Positions 17,011-25,586 of a DNA stretch of 64,000 nucleotides are shown in pieces. Each line of letters begins with the position of its first letter. The stretch's first letter is position 1. This DNA comes from Myxococcus landrumus (GTDB taxonomy: Bacteria > Myxococcota > Myxococcia > Myxococcales > Myxococcaceae), in contig NZ_CP071091.1 in the NCBI RefSeq assembly GCF_017301635.1, positions 7,036,001 through 7,100,000 of the forward strand, given 5' to 3'. The translations under genes and the position numbers were made by a program. The notes under the pieces were generated by a model, which saw only the letters and a list, made by a program, of their open reading frames with translations, was not told the DNA's origin and ran no database searches.

Positions 17011-17472
17011 ATGTCTGAGGAAAACGCTGAAGCAAAGCCGAAGAACGATCTCTCGCGGCCCATCGAGGTCGTCCGCGCCGAGCTCCTGGCCGACGAAGAG
17101 ACCAAGAAGATCGCCACGGCGGTCAACATGAAGCTCGAGGACTACGTCGAGCTGGTCCTCAAGTACGCGCAGGACAAGAGCCTGGAGCCGGAGCTGGCCA
17201 TCGTCTCGGACGACGAGCTGCGCAAGAACGGCATCACGCCGGTGACGACCGACGAGGCCGCCGACCTCATCATCCGGGGCATGAAGGGTGAGCTGCCGGG
17301 GTCCATGCCGGACTTCGAGGCCTCCAAGTTCGAGCAGAAGGGGAACGCGGGGAAGCCGTCCCTGAACGCCTCGACCCCCGCGGAGCAGGCGACGCCCGCA
17401 CAGCCGCAGGATGCCGCGGCGCGCCAGTCGATGCTGGACCAGATCAAGCGCGGTGGTGGCGGCAGGGCCTGA
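17011..17472 (+). CDS. hypothetical acidic/helical protein
   Basis: A 153-residue soluble protein not assigned to a family. It has charged helical segments (VRAELLADEETKKIATA, EDYVELVLKYAQ), an Asp/Glu-rich middle and a low-complexity Ala/Pro/Gln tail ending in GGGGRA. The start at 17011 has GGAG 6 nt upstream; ATG 16999 has none. The codon bias is strongly myxobacterial. It precedes the hydrophobic protein gene at 17621 with 148 bp between, including the palindrome CGGAAATTCCG (17513-17523). Confidence 0.7.
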   Translation: MSEENAEAKPKNDLSRPIEVVRAELLADEETKKIATAVNMKLEDYVELVLKYAQDKSLEPELAIVSDDELRKNGITPVTTDEAADLIIRGMKGELPGSMPDFEASKFEQKGNAGKPSLNASTPAEQATPAQPQDAAARQSMLDQIKRGGGGRA

Positions 17473-17620
17473 GGCCTCTGCCCGGGGACGCGGAACCCCG
17501 GGAAAATTGCGCCGGAAATTCCGCGAGAAACATTTCCGACGACCCGCCGAGAATCACTTCGAGTCTCTTCTTCGCCCTAAATCCCCCGCCTTCCTCCACT
17601 CTTCTTCTCAAGGTGCCGCT

Positions 17621-18079
17621 ATGCTCTCCTTCCTCAAGAACAACCCGCTGACCAACCTCATCAAGAAGCCGCTCGAGATTGTCGGCAAGGTCGCCGAGAC
17701 GGTCAGCAAGGTTGCCGGCGGCATCGCGAACATCGGCCAGCAGGCGCTGAACTTCCTGAACAAGCCGGCCAGCGAGGCCATCTCGCCGATCACCAACAAG
17801 ATCAGCGAGCAGGTCAAGAAGATCCCCTTCATCGGCAAGTTCCTGGCCCCGGTGGTTGAGGGCCTGATGAAGCAGGGCGCGACGGCGCTGCTCGGCTCGG
17901 GCCCCATCGGCGGCATCGGCGCGATGGCGCAGGTCACCTCCAAGGTGTCCGACCTGACCAACCTGGCGCAGGGCGTGCGCACGGCGGCGGACAAGGTTGG
18001 CGCGTTCGCCAACAACCCGCTGGGCCAGATGAACCTCCAGAACATCATGGCGCACCAGCACGCGGCGCTCATCCGCTAA
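17621..18079 (+). CDS. hypothetical amphipathic-helix protein
   Basis: A 152-residue protein with no signal peptide, rich in Lys, Ile, Ala, Gly and Val arranged as amphipathic helices (PLTNLIKKPLEIVGKVAE, ITNKISEQVKKIPFIGKFL) around a glycine-rich stretch LLGSGPIGGIGAMAQV. The composition recalls membrane-active or secreted surface-binding proteins, but no family was recognised. AAGGTG lies 5 nt before the ATG. It faces the SCO gene across the hairpin-repeat array at 18110-18660. Confidence 0.75.
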   Translation: MLSFLKNNPLTNLIKKPLEIVGKVAETVSKVAGGIANIGQQALNFLNKPASEAISPITNKISEQVKKIPFIGKFLAPVVEGLMKQGATALLGSGPIGGIGAMAQVTSKVSDLTNLAQGVRTAADKVGAFANNPLGQMNLQNIMAHQHAALIR

Positions 18080-18109
18080 TCCCTCGCGCCTCGGCGCGGT
18101 GGTAGGCGA

Positions 18110-18660
18110 GTCCGAAGGCCGGCTTCCCACGAGAGTGGGGCCGGCCTTTCGGCGTTTCTGGGGCGGTGGCAGGGCAGTCCCGAGGGCCGGCTACTCGCGA
18201 GAGCGGGGCCTGCCTCTCTGCGTTTCTGGGGCGGTGGCAGGGCAAGTCCCGAGGGCCGGCTACTCGCGAGAGCGGGGCCGGCCTCTCTGCGTTTCTGAGG
18301 CACAAGGTGGTGGCCACGAGCGACCACGAAGGCTGGCCACGCGAGAGCGGGGCCTGCCTCTCTGCGTTTCTGGGGCACCTGGTGGTGGCCACGAGCGACC
18401 ACGAAGGCTGGCCACGCGAGAGCGGGGCCTACCTCGCGGCATTGCTGGCTGGCACGGGGGGCGCGGCAAACCCGGAGGTGGGCCTCCTGCGAGTGCAGAG
18501 GCCCGGCCTTCAGGCGTTTCCGCGTGGCGCTGGTGGGTGGCGTGGCGACGTGAAGGTCGGCCTCCCGCGAGGGCGTGGCGGGAGGAGCGCGAACCCACCA
18601 CGAGGCGGTGGCGACCGTGAAGGCCTGCCTCTCGTGGAAGCCGGGCTCGCCTTTGGGAGA
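18110..18660. repeat. tandem array of hairpin-forming repeats
   Basis: At least five clear and three decayed units. The shared core CGAGAG(T/C)GGGGCC begins at 18130, 18198, 18267, 18342 and 18417, so the spacing is 68, 69, 75 and 75 bp. Each unit is an inverted repeat (GAGGGCCGGC ... GCCGGCCTCTC) followed by GCGTTTCTG. Units 1-3 share one linker (GGGGCGGTGGCAGGGCA), units 3-5 another (GGTGGTGGCCACGAGCGACC). Units near 18487, 18555 and 18620 are diverged. The array fills the 685-bp gap (18080-18764) between convergent genes. It looks like an amplified terminator or a REP-type palindromic element. Confidence 0.85.
18112..18151. terminator. first hairpin of the array, terminator of the 17621 gene
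   Basis: CGAAGGCCGGC and CCCAC pair with GTGGG and GCCGGCCTTTCG, followed by GCGTTTCTG, 33 bp after the stop codon at 18079. It is the most perfect hairpin of the array. Confidence 0.6.
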
Positions 18661-18764
18661 TGGGCGGAGGGCCACTCAGTGGCGGTGGCGAGCGGCCCCT
18701 TCGTGATGTTGATGATCCAACAAAACCACGAGCCGCCCAGCCCCTGGCGGAGCGGCGGGGCTGA

Positions 18765-19424
18765 TCAACCCTCTTCGCGAACGAGCCGCTTCACATCCCG
18801 CAGGAGGCGATCCGTCGATTCGCTGTCGGCGCTGTCGTAGTAGCCGCGAATCTGGCCCATCGAGTCCACAAGGACGAAGTGGGTGCCGTGGAAGATGGAG
18901 AGCAGATCATCCTCGGCGGAGCCGGGCTCGCGGCCCATGCTGACCTTGAAGCCTTGGACGATGGTGTCCTTGAGGATGTCGTAGTCCCCGGTCAGGAAGC
19001 TCCAGCGGGTGAAGTTGGCGCCGTGGAGCTGTCCGTACTCCGCGAGGCGCTCGGGCGTGTCGTACTTCGGGTCGACCGAGAACGACACGAGCTGGAGGTT
19101 GGTGCCGTGGGACTCGGTGCTCTGCTGCACATGCGCCATCTTCCGGGTGAAGGCCGGGCAGACGGTCGGGCAGCGGGTGAAGATGAAGTTGGCGATGAAG
19201 GGATGCCCGCGAAGCTGGGCGCTGCCAAAAGGCTGTCCGTCCTGTCGGGTGAAGGCGAAGTCCGGGAGCGCGCCGAGCTGGGGCAGGGGCTCGCTGTTCG
19301 TGCGCAGCAGGGAGAATCCCGCCGCCGCCGAGATGCCCAGCGCCATGACGGCGATGCCGGCCCAGAAGCCGGGGCGTTGCGTGAGGCGAGCAGGGGGGAG
19401 CGCGACGGAGGATTCAGCGGACAT
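18765..19424 (-). CDS. SCO1/SenC family copper chaperone
   Basis: A 219-residue thioredoxin-fold protein anchored by one N-terminal helix (about 19-40), with the rest outside the inner membrane. The copper-binding pair C85-P-T-V-C89 (TRCPTVCP) and the distal His182 (GTHFVLVD) are present, as in SCO proteins that deliver copper to the CuA site of cytochrome c oxidase or protect against thiol stress. Length is typical. No oxidase subunit genes are next to it. An AT-poor 250-bp region separates it from the divergent gene at 19677. Confidence 0.93.
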   Translation of the reverse strand: MSAESSVALPPARLTQRPGFWAGIAVMALGISAAAGFSLLRTNSEPLPQLGALPDFAFTRQDGQPFGSAQLRGHPFIANFIFTRCPTVCPAFTRKMAHVQQSTESHGTNLQLVSFSVDPKYDTPERLAEYGQLHGANFTRWSFLTGDYDILKDTIVQGFKVSMGREPGSAEDDLLSIFHGTHFVLVDSMGQIRGYYDSADSESTDRLLRDVKRLVREEG

Positions 19425-19676
19425 GGCCCGGACCTAACGAAAGGTCCGTGAGGGCACAAGCGCCGAGGGAGGGCGCGGGCCCAACCCGCCTACTCGCGAG
19501 GTGTAGCCGACAACAGGGCCCCCCTCCAGGCAGGCGAGGACCCCCACGTCCACCTCGAGAGATTCCACGTCCGGGGAGCGCGATGCCGCGTGCGTGGCCA
19601 TGCCCGCGCATGACTCGGAGCACGAGGCTGGTGTGTTCGGTGCAGAGGGGCCGGCGGTTCCTTCCGGAGTCAGCCC

Positions 19677-21131
19677 ATGTCTCGAATCGACTCATCAGGC
19701 AGCACGGCCATTCCCCTCGACACGGTGCCGGACGCGCCCCCTTCTCCCGGTCTCCCGAATCCCAAGCCGTCCTCCACGGCTCCCCGCGAGCGCAATGAAG
19801 TCCACGACTACGCCGCGAGCCTCTTCCCCCCGGCCCCGCGACGCTCCAGCGAACCGTCGGCCTCGGGCGCTGGAAGCAAGACGACGCTGTCCGCGGGAGA
19901 GCTGTTGGCCCTGGGCGGAAGGCAGAAGGCGCGAGGTGGCGAAGTCCCCGCGGAGGTCTACTCGGAGATTCAATCGCGACTGACGCGAGGCCTCGCGGAT
20001 TGGAAGGTGAGTGACGCGGATGTGCGGACCGTGCACGCGGCGCTCGGACAGCTCCAGCCCTCGGACTACCGCGCCACGCTGGAGCGGATGGAGCGAGAGG
20101 GGTTGTTGAAGACGTATCTCGCGGAGCAGTCACCCGACGCGCGTCACTCGTTCCTGCTGCAAGCTGAAGCCAAGGGCGTCCTCCAGCGGCTCTCGGGGAC
20201 ACCCGCCTCGGGCCCCCTGGGCTTCCCTGGCCGGCCCGACTTCTTCCGTGATGCCTCGGCGCTTCCCGATTCCCTGCGCCAGGCCGTGGAGTCACACGCC
20301 GTCGCCGCGGGGCGGTCCTTCCACGCCGCGCACGCGGCCTATCTCGGTCGCTACGCGAAGGCCGTCGAGGGAGCCCAGAGCCTTCCCGAGCTGCGCAAGC
20401 TGGGGGCTCCCCAGGAGGCGAAGTTGCCCGACTCGGTGCTGGGCCTGGACCGGAGGGACCCCGCGCGCGAGGACATCGCCGCGAGGTGGAGGAGCTCCGT
20501 GGGAGCGCCGGGGTCCATGAACTGGGTCTACCAGGCCATCAACGTCCGGCAGCGAGAGCTCCTCGGTGAGCGCTCCGCCGGCACCTTGGCCCTGAAGGGG
20601 AAGGCGGAGGTCACTCACGCCAGCCTCCAGGTGGGAGGCGAAGCGCGACTCGACTCGCGCGGCAAGGTGGACGCGAAGGCCACGACGGGGATGGAGCTGA
20701 AGGGGGGCCCGGTGGGCGTGAAGGTGACACAGGACTCGAAGGGGGCGCTCAAGTCCGAGGTGAAGGTGGACCTGGGGATTCTCAAGGTGAGCCAGTCGAC
20801 AGATGGCGAGATGAAGCTCGCGATGGGCGTGGGCAAACATGTCGGGACCTACGCGACGCTCAACCTGAAGGAGGCGGAGTTTGGGGGTGGTGTCTTCGCC
20901 AAGGTGGAGGCGGGGGCGAGCAAGGGGGAGGTGCGGTTGGGCTACGACATGAAGGGGCTGAAGAGCCAAAGCGCGGTCGAGGCGGTCGACCGCCACCACG
21001 TGGGCCTCTTCGATGAACCTCCTGAGTTGGGTCGAGGGCTGACCTGGGACGTGCTGCCCGAGGCCCGGCGCAAGAGCTACGAGCGCAACGGCTGGAACCG
21101 CGAGGAGTGGGGCCGCGCCCAGGGTCACTGA
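19677..21131 (+). CDS. hypothetical 484-residue protein with beta-rich C-terminal domain
   Basis: No family recognised. The N-terminal 70 residues are disordered (Ser/Pro-rich). Residues 75-300 look helical, with regularly spaced charged residues. Residues 300-430 are a strand-rich repeat region where short motifs such as G-K-A-E-V and K-V-D-A-K alternate, resembling a beta-solenoid or barrel. The last 50 residues are charged and end in NGWNREEWGRAQGH. There is no signal peptide. The layout (disordered head, helical middle, beta-rich part, distinct tail) would fit a secreted effector or structural protein, but nothing proves it. Confidence 0.7.
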   Translation: MSRIDSSGSTAIPLDTVPDAPPSPGLPNPKPSSTAPRERNEVHDYAASLFPPAPRRSSEPSASGAGSKTTLSAGELLALGGRQKARGGEVPAEVYSEIQSRLTRGLADWKVSDADVRTVHAALGQLQPSDYRATLERMEREGLLKTYLAEQSPDARHSFLLQAEAKGVLQRLSGTPASGPLGFPGRPDFFRDASALPDSLRQAVESHAVAAGRSFHAAHAAYLGRYAKAVEGAQSLPELRKLGAPQEAKLPDSVLGLDRRDPAREDIAARWRSSVGAPGSMNWVYQAINVRQRELLGERSAGTLALKGKAEVTHASLQVGGEARLDSRGKVDAKATTGMELKGGPVGVKVTQDSKGALKSEVKVDLGILKVSQSTDGEMKLAMGVGKHVGTYATLNLKEAEFGGGVFAKVEAGASKGEVRLGYDMKGLKSQSAVEAVDRHHVGLFDEPPELGRGLTWDVLPEARRKSYERNGWNREEWGRAQGH

Positions 21132-21155
21132 GCAGGACACTTCGCGGTGGACAGG

Positions 21156-23000
21156 TCAGGAGGACGCGGGAGTCCGAGGCATCTCCACGGTGACCGTGGT
21201 GCCCAACCCTGGCGCGCTCTCGAGGTGGATGTGCCCGCCATGGGCCTCCACCACCTGACGGGAGAACCACAACCCCAACCCGAAGCCACCGTAGTGGCGC
21301 AGGGGCACTGCGCGGCCGAAGCGCTGGAAGAGGTGCGCGAGCTGCTCGGCGGGGATGCCGATGCCCCGGTCCTTCACGACCAGCCTCGCGAGGTCACCGG
21401 GGACGCACGACACCTCCACCTCCACGGGGCGCCCCAGTCCGTACTTCAGGGCGTTGGACACCAAGTGCGTCACCATGCCGTCCACGCGCGAGTGGTCCCA
21501 CCGTCCCGGAACGGCGCCCGTGGCATGCAGGAAGATGGTGGCGCCGGCGCGCTCACGCTCCTCGGTGAAGCGCGTCAGCACGCCCCGGCACACGTCCACC
21601 AGGTCCACGGGCTCGGGGGTGAGGTGCAGGCGGCCCTCGGACAGGTGGGCCACTTCCAGCAGCTCGCGCACCAGGCGCCCCAGCCGGTCCACCTGCTGCA
21701 CCGCCAGCGAGGTGCGCGCCTGCACATCCTCGTCCGAGGACATGCGCCGCAGCCGGGAGAGCTGCAGCTTGAGGGCTGTCAGCGGCGTGTTCAGCTCGTG
21801 GCTGGCGATGGCGAGGAACTCGTCGCGCAGTTGGAGGGCCTGCTGCGTCTGGTGGAAGAGGTGGGCGTTCTGCACGGCGGCGCTGGCCCGCCGCGCGAGC
21901 TCCACGGCCAGCGCCAGGTCCTCGCTCGTGTGGTGCCGCCCGGAGAGGCAGTGGCCCAGGGTCAACGCGCCCAGTACTCCCTCCGGAGTCTCCAGCGGCA
22001 CGGACATCCACGAGGTCGGCGCCAGGGTCCGCAGCAGGGAGAGCTGCTCGGGGCCACAGGAGGTGCTCTCAATCCAGAAGGCGTCCACGCTGGGATGGAA
22101 GGCGGTCAGTCCGCTGGCCAGCGCGCAGATGGGGGTGCCCGGACGCTCGGGGGGGTGCCAGCGGCTGGCGGCGAGCAGGCCCGAGCACTCCGGGGTGGCG
22201 GCGTGAAAGGTGCGGCGCACCTCATGGTCCGGGCCGAGCACATCGATGATGCAGAGGTCGCCCAGCGTGGGCACCAACCCCAGGGCCACTCCGCGCAGGG
22301 TGTGGCCCAGGTCCAGCGAGGTGGCCAGCATGGCGGTGGCGTGTTGGAGCAGTCCCACGCGCTCCACCTGGCTGCGCTCGGCGGCGAGCAGCCGGGCCCG
22401 CTCCAGGGCCATGGTGGCCTGCTGTGCCAGCATGTCGATGAAGGCGCGCTCCTCCTCGTCGAAGTCGTGGGCGAGCCCCCAGACGAAGATGAGGCAGCCC
22501 ACTGTCCGGGCCCGGGTGAACAGGGGCAGACAGGCCACGGACAAGTCCCCGCTGGGGGGCCGGGTCGCCGCGGCCGTCTCCGGGAAGTGCTGGGCCATCA
22601 TGGCGAAGTCCGTCAGCCACAGGGGGACGCCGGTGCGCACGGCCTCGGCGACGGGGACCCGGGCATTCAGGGGCACGTGGGTGAAGGCGGCCTCCACGGC
22701 GGGGGGGCAGCGCACGGAGTGGACGAGCTCCAGTGACGTGCCCGGCACATTCATCAGGTAGAGGCCCCCGGCCACGGCCTCCAGGGTGCGCACGGCCTCC
22801 ACCACGACGGCGCGGGCGACGTCCTCGGAGGTGAGGGCGCCGGACAGGGCCAGGGTGAGGGACTGGAGGCTGCGCATGCGTGCACTGGCGAGCTCGGCGC
22901 TGGCTCGAGCGCGGCGGCTCTCCGCCAGCAACTCGACCCCCGAACCCTGTCCCTCCTCGGTCAGGGGCATGCGGAGGCTGACGGACGAATGCTTCTCCAT
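21156..23000 (-). CDS. soluble GAF-domain sensor histidine kinase
   Basis: A kinase of about 614 residues with two GAF-like regions (about 40-200 and 215-380), a HisKA domain (ASHELNTPLTALKLQLSRL) and an HATPase domain with N box VSNALKYGLG, G1 DRGIGIPAEQ and G2 GGFGLGLWFSRQVVEAHGG. There is no membrane segment, so it senses cytosolic signals. The HisKA/HATPase part is close in style to the kinase at 9101-11947, suggesting common ancestry. No cognate receiver gene is adjacent (orphan). The start at 23000 (MEKHSS) is a choice; the frame stays open to 23189 and the Shine-Dalgarno is weak. Confidence 0.88.
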   Translation of the reverse strand: MEKHSSVSLRMPLTEEGQGSGVELLAESRRARASAELASARMRSLQSLTLALSGALTSEDVARAVVVEAVRTLEAVAGGLYLMNVPGTSLELVHSVRCPPAVEAAFTHVPLNARVPVAEAVRTGVPLWLTDFAMMAQHFPETAAATRPPSGDLSVACLPLFTRARTVGCLIFVWGLAHDFDEEERAFIDMLAQQATMALERARLLAAERSQVERVGLLQHATAMLATSLDLGHTLRGVALGLVPTLGDLCIIDVLGPDHEVRRTFHAATPECSGLLAASRWHPPERPGTPICALASGLTAFHPSVDAFWIESTSCGPEQLSLLRTLAPTSWMSVPLETPEGVLGALTLGHCLSGRHHTSEDLALAVELARRASAAVQNAHLFHQTQQALQLRDEFLAIASHELNTPLTALKLQLSRLRRMSSDEDVQARTSLAVQQVDRLGRLVRELLEVAHLSEGRLHLTPEPVDLVDVCRGVLTRFTEERERAGATIFLHATGAVPGRWDHSRVDGMVTHLVSNALKYGLGRPVEVEVSCVPGDLARLVVKDRGIGIPAEQLAHLFQRFGRAVPLRHYGGFGLGLWFSRQVVEAHGGHIHLESAPGLGTTVTVEMPRTPASS

Positions 23001-23377
23001 GCGCGGCGGCCCGACGGCGCAGGTGACACCCCGAGCCACTTCCACTGAAACGCATCCGAGGCCGGATTTCCGGCTCCGGCGGAATGAGTGTCCTACGCCA
23101 GTCAGTCCCGCACATGGCCAGTGAACACACGGGCCGAGGACTTCCGACCTGGAGTCCGGAGGAAGGTGGCTGTCGGACAGACAGGCCAACCCCTCAATCG
23201 TCTTCCGCTGCGTGAAGCGTGGCGGTACCTTGCGTCCCAGAGCCCGGAGTCTCGGCGGCCGAAGTCCTCTCTTCTCGCAGGGAACATGCTTCCGGGCTCA
23301 CCCATGCAGGCAGTCTCCGAGTGCTTCCGCGCTTCGACATCGCGCTCTCGTCGCGCCTCCTTCTGGGATATCCACCG

Positions 23378-24037
23378 ATGAACCGTTTCGCCGCTGTCCT
23401 CGTCATCCTGTCCATGCTGTCCACCACCGCCGCGCGTGCCCAGAGCAGGACGCAGCCGCCTTCGGACGCGCCCAAGTCAGCGCCCTCGCTCGAGCCCAAG
23501 CCGGAAGCCCCGGCCGAGGAGCCCGGGCTGGACTTCGACCTGCTGGAGCCCGCGGAGGCCGCCGCCGCGGCGCAGGTGGACCCGGAGCTGCAAGAGGCCC
23601 TGGAGCGCCGCCGCACCATGCTCAAGCTGCACCAGGGCCTGGGCTTCGCGTTGGCCGCCGGACTGGTGACGACGACGGTGCTGGGACAGCTTCAGTTCAA
23701 CGACTCCTTCCGGGGTGGCGGAGATGACCGCACGCTGCTGGGGGTGCACCGGGGCTTCGCCATTGGCACCGCCGCGGTGTTCGCCTCCGTGGGCATGCTG
23801 GGCCTGCTGGCGCCGGACCCGCTCGAGAAGGAGGAGTTCCAGTGGGACACCATCACCTTCCATAAAATCTTCATGTCGCTCGCGACGGCGGGGATGGTGG
23901 CGCAAGTCATCCTCGGCATCCTGGCGACGGACCGGTATGGGAAGTTGTCGGAGACGGACCTCGCCACCGCGCACCAGGTCGTTGGCTACACCACCCTGGG
24001 CGCGGTGTCGGCCGGTGTCTTCACACTGTTCTTCTGA
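23378..24037 (+). CDS. exported four-helix membrane protein with helix-cap histidines (b561-like candidate)
   Basis: A 219-residue protein with a signal peptide (MNRFAAVLVILSMLSTTAARA), a Pro/Glu-rich linker to about 80, and four hydrophobic helices (about 87-107, 122-145, 163-185, 196-218). Each helix begins with a histidine: LHQGLG, VHRGF, FHKIF and AHQVVGY. This two-plus-two pattern resembles cytochrome b561-type bis-His heme proteins, which is an inference from layout only. It is the first gene of a probable redox operon with YceI (60 bp later) and the double-Rieske protein. The start at 23378 is chosen because it begins the signal peptide. Confidence 0.75.
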   Translation: MNRFAAVLVILSMLSTTAARAQSRTQPPSDAPKSAPSLEPKPEAPAEEPGLDFDLLEPAEAAAAAQVDPELQEALERRRTMLKLHQGLGFALAAGLVTTTVLGQLQFNDSFRGGGDDRTLLGVHRGFAIGTAAVFASVGMLGLLAPDPLEKEEFQWDTITFHKIFMSLATAGMVAQVILGILATDRYGKLSETDLATAHQVVGYTTLGAVSAGVFTLFF

Positions 24038-24097
24038 ATCTTCGCGCCCCGGGGCCGTTGGGCACTGGGGACGGATTCGAGTTTCCTGGAGAGGGAT

Positions 24098-24676
24098 ATG
24101 ACTGCTCGACGACTCGCGCTGCTCACCACCTTGCTGCTTGCGTTGCCCGTGATGGCCCAGGGCGGCGCCAAGACGTATGCGTTGAAGAAGGACTCCAGCA
24201 CGCTGACGTACAAGCTGCATCACCCGGCGCACGAGGTGGTGGGCAAGGCGAAGCCCAGCGATGGCAAGGCCCGGCTGATGCCGGACGGCACGCTGCAGGT
24301 GGCGGTGCGCGCCAACATCAAGGACTTCGACTCGGGCAATGGCAACCGTGACGCCCACATGATGGAAGTCACGGAGATGGCCAAGTACCCCATCGTCGAC
24401 TTCAAGGGCGTGGCGAAGGGCGTGACGATGCCCACCACCTTTCCGGCGAAGGTGCCGGTGACGCTCAAGGGGAAGCTCACGTTCCACGGGGTGACGCAGG
24501 ACGTGGAGGTGCCTTTGACGGTGGTGTTCAAGTCCGCCTCGGAGGTGACGACCGAGGGCTCCTTCGACATCAGCCTGGACGCGTACAAGGTGGAGCGTCC
24601 CTCGCTGCTGATGGTGAAGGTGGATGACAAGCTGGTGCTCGAGCCGGCCCTGGTCTTCGTGGTGGAGGGCGCGTGA
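24098..24676 (+). CDS. YceI family periplasmic lipocalin-like protein
   Basis: A 192-residue exported protein (signal peptide MTARRLALLTTLLLALPVMA). The YceI fold is visible in SSTLTYKLHHPAHEVVGKAK near the start, the central NRDAHMMEVTEMAKYP, and LTFHGVTQDVEVPLTV. YceI proteins form an extended beta-barrel that binds isoprenoid chains such as ubiquinone-8, so a quinone- or lipid-related role in the periplasm is plausible. The GTG of the Rieske gene overlaps the TGA of this one, so the two are coupled. Confidence 0.9.
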   Translation: MTARRLALLTTLLLALPVMAQGGAKTYALKKDSSTLTYKLHHPAHEVVGKAKPSDGKARLMPDGTLQVAVRANIKDFDSGNGNRDAHMMEVTEMAKYPIVDFKGVAKGVTMPTTFPAKVPVTLKGKLTFHGVTQDVEVPLTVVFKSASEVTTEGSFDISLDAYKVERPSLLMVKVDDKLVLEPALVFVVEGA

Positions 24677-25476
24677 GCACTTCTCGACGTGGCTTTTTGA
24701 AGGGAGTCCTGGGGACGGGCGCGGCGGGTGCGGCGGCGACGGCGCTGCCGGGGTGCGCGCCGGACATCGACCCCGCGCCGGTGACGGATGTGTCGGCCAA
24801 GGACGGAGTGGTGAGTCTGTCTGTGTCGCGCTACCCGGACCTGTCGAGAGAGGGCGGCGCGTTGACGGTGCGTGTGGCGGGCGAGACGACGCCGCTCCTG
24901 GTGACGCATACCGGAGGCAGCGAGTACTCGGTGCTGTCCTCCATCTGCACGCATGCGGGGTGTCCGCTGGGCTTCGATGGGCGGGAGGTGGTGTGCCCAT
25001 GCCACCTGTCCAAGTTCAATCCGGTGGATGGCGCGGTGACGCAGCGGCCGGCCACGGTGGGGCTGCGCAAGTTCGCCTCGAAGTTCAACGCAGGCACCCA
25101 GGAGCTGAGCATCGACCTGCTTGCGGGTGAGGGAGGCTTCCCCTCGGCGGTGAATGGGGAAGTGCGTCTGTCTTTTGCCCAGTTCCCCAAGCTGAAGGAC
25201 AACGGCAGCGTGGTGGAGGGTGTCCCCAGCGGCTACGGCAAGCGCATCTTTGTCTTCCGGCTGCAGGACGGGTCGCTGTCGGCGGTGGATTCCATTTGCA
25301 CGCATCAGGCGTGCGAGGTGAACTCGCGCCCGGAGCAGCTCGACCTCATCTGCTATTGCCACAACTCCACCTTTTCGGCGAAGGGTGACGTGACGAACCC
25401 GCCGGCTGTCCTGCCGCTGAAGAAGTTCACCGTGACGGAGACGGCGGACGCGGTGGTGGTATCGAACGTTCGGTGA
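24673..25476 (+). CDS. Tat-exported protein with two Rieske [2Fe-2S] domains
   Basis: A 267-residue protein with a twin-arginine leader (TSRRGFLKG), then two complete Rieske centres. Domain 1: C-T-H-A-G-C (about 96-101) and C-P-C-H (about 114-117). Domain 2: C-T-H-Q-A-C (about 211-216) and C-Y-C-H (about 230-233). Each has both cluster ligand pairs (Cys, His) plus the two extra cysteines that form the stabilising disulfide. The twin-arginine leader fits export of a pre-folded cluster protein; a Cys in LPGCAP suggests possible lipoprotein anchoring. It would pass electrons near quinones, consistent with its YceI and four-helix neighbours. Confidence 0.9.
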   Translation: MSTSRRGFLKGVLGTGAAGAAATALPGCAPDIDPAPVTDVSAKDGVVSLSVSRYPDLSREGGALTVRVAGETTPLLVTHTGGSEYSVLSSICTHAGCPLGFDGREVVCPCHLSKFNPVDGAVTQRPATVGLRKFASKFNAGTQELSIDLLAGEGGFPSAVNGEVRLSFAQFPKLKDNGSVVEGVPSGYGKRIFVFRLQDGSLSAVDSICTHQACEVNSRPEQLDLICYCHNSTFSAKGDVTNPPAVLPLKKFTVTETADAVVVSNVR

Positions 25477-25505
25477 GCAGGGATTGGGGCCCCACGTCCC
25501 TGAGT

Positions 25506-25531
25506 CCTTGACGCTTTCACAAGCGTCGAGG
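25506..25531 (+). terminator. terminator hairpin of the redox operon
   Basis: CCTTGACGCTT pairs with AAGCGTCGAGG across a 4-nt loop (TCAC); the single mismatch is a U-G pair in the plus-strand RNA. It begins 30 bp after the Rieske stop codon. Confidence 0.6.
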
Positions 25532-25586
25532 ACACGGTGGGGCTCTTGTACCCCTTTCAGAAATCGAGCATGGATCTCCAAGAAAG

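Noticed and set aside
18447..18465. GG-N10-GC element inside the array
   Set aside because: The -12 half has no TTGC-like sequence and there is no gene downstream on that strand.
18110..18660. CRISPR-like array
   Set aside because: Units are 68-75 bp, and linkers between cores are themselves repeated rather than unique spacers; there are no cas genes.
18069..18840. Periodic open frames through the hairpin array (one plus, one minus)
   Set aside because: Their periodicity is that of the DNA repeat, they have no ribosome site, and the same repeat is open on both strands, so they are unlikely to be proteins.
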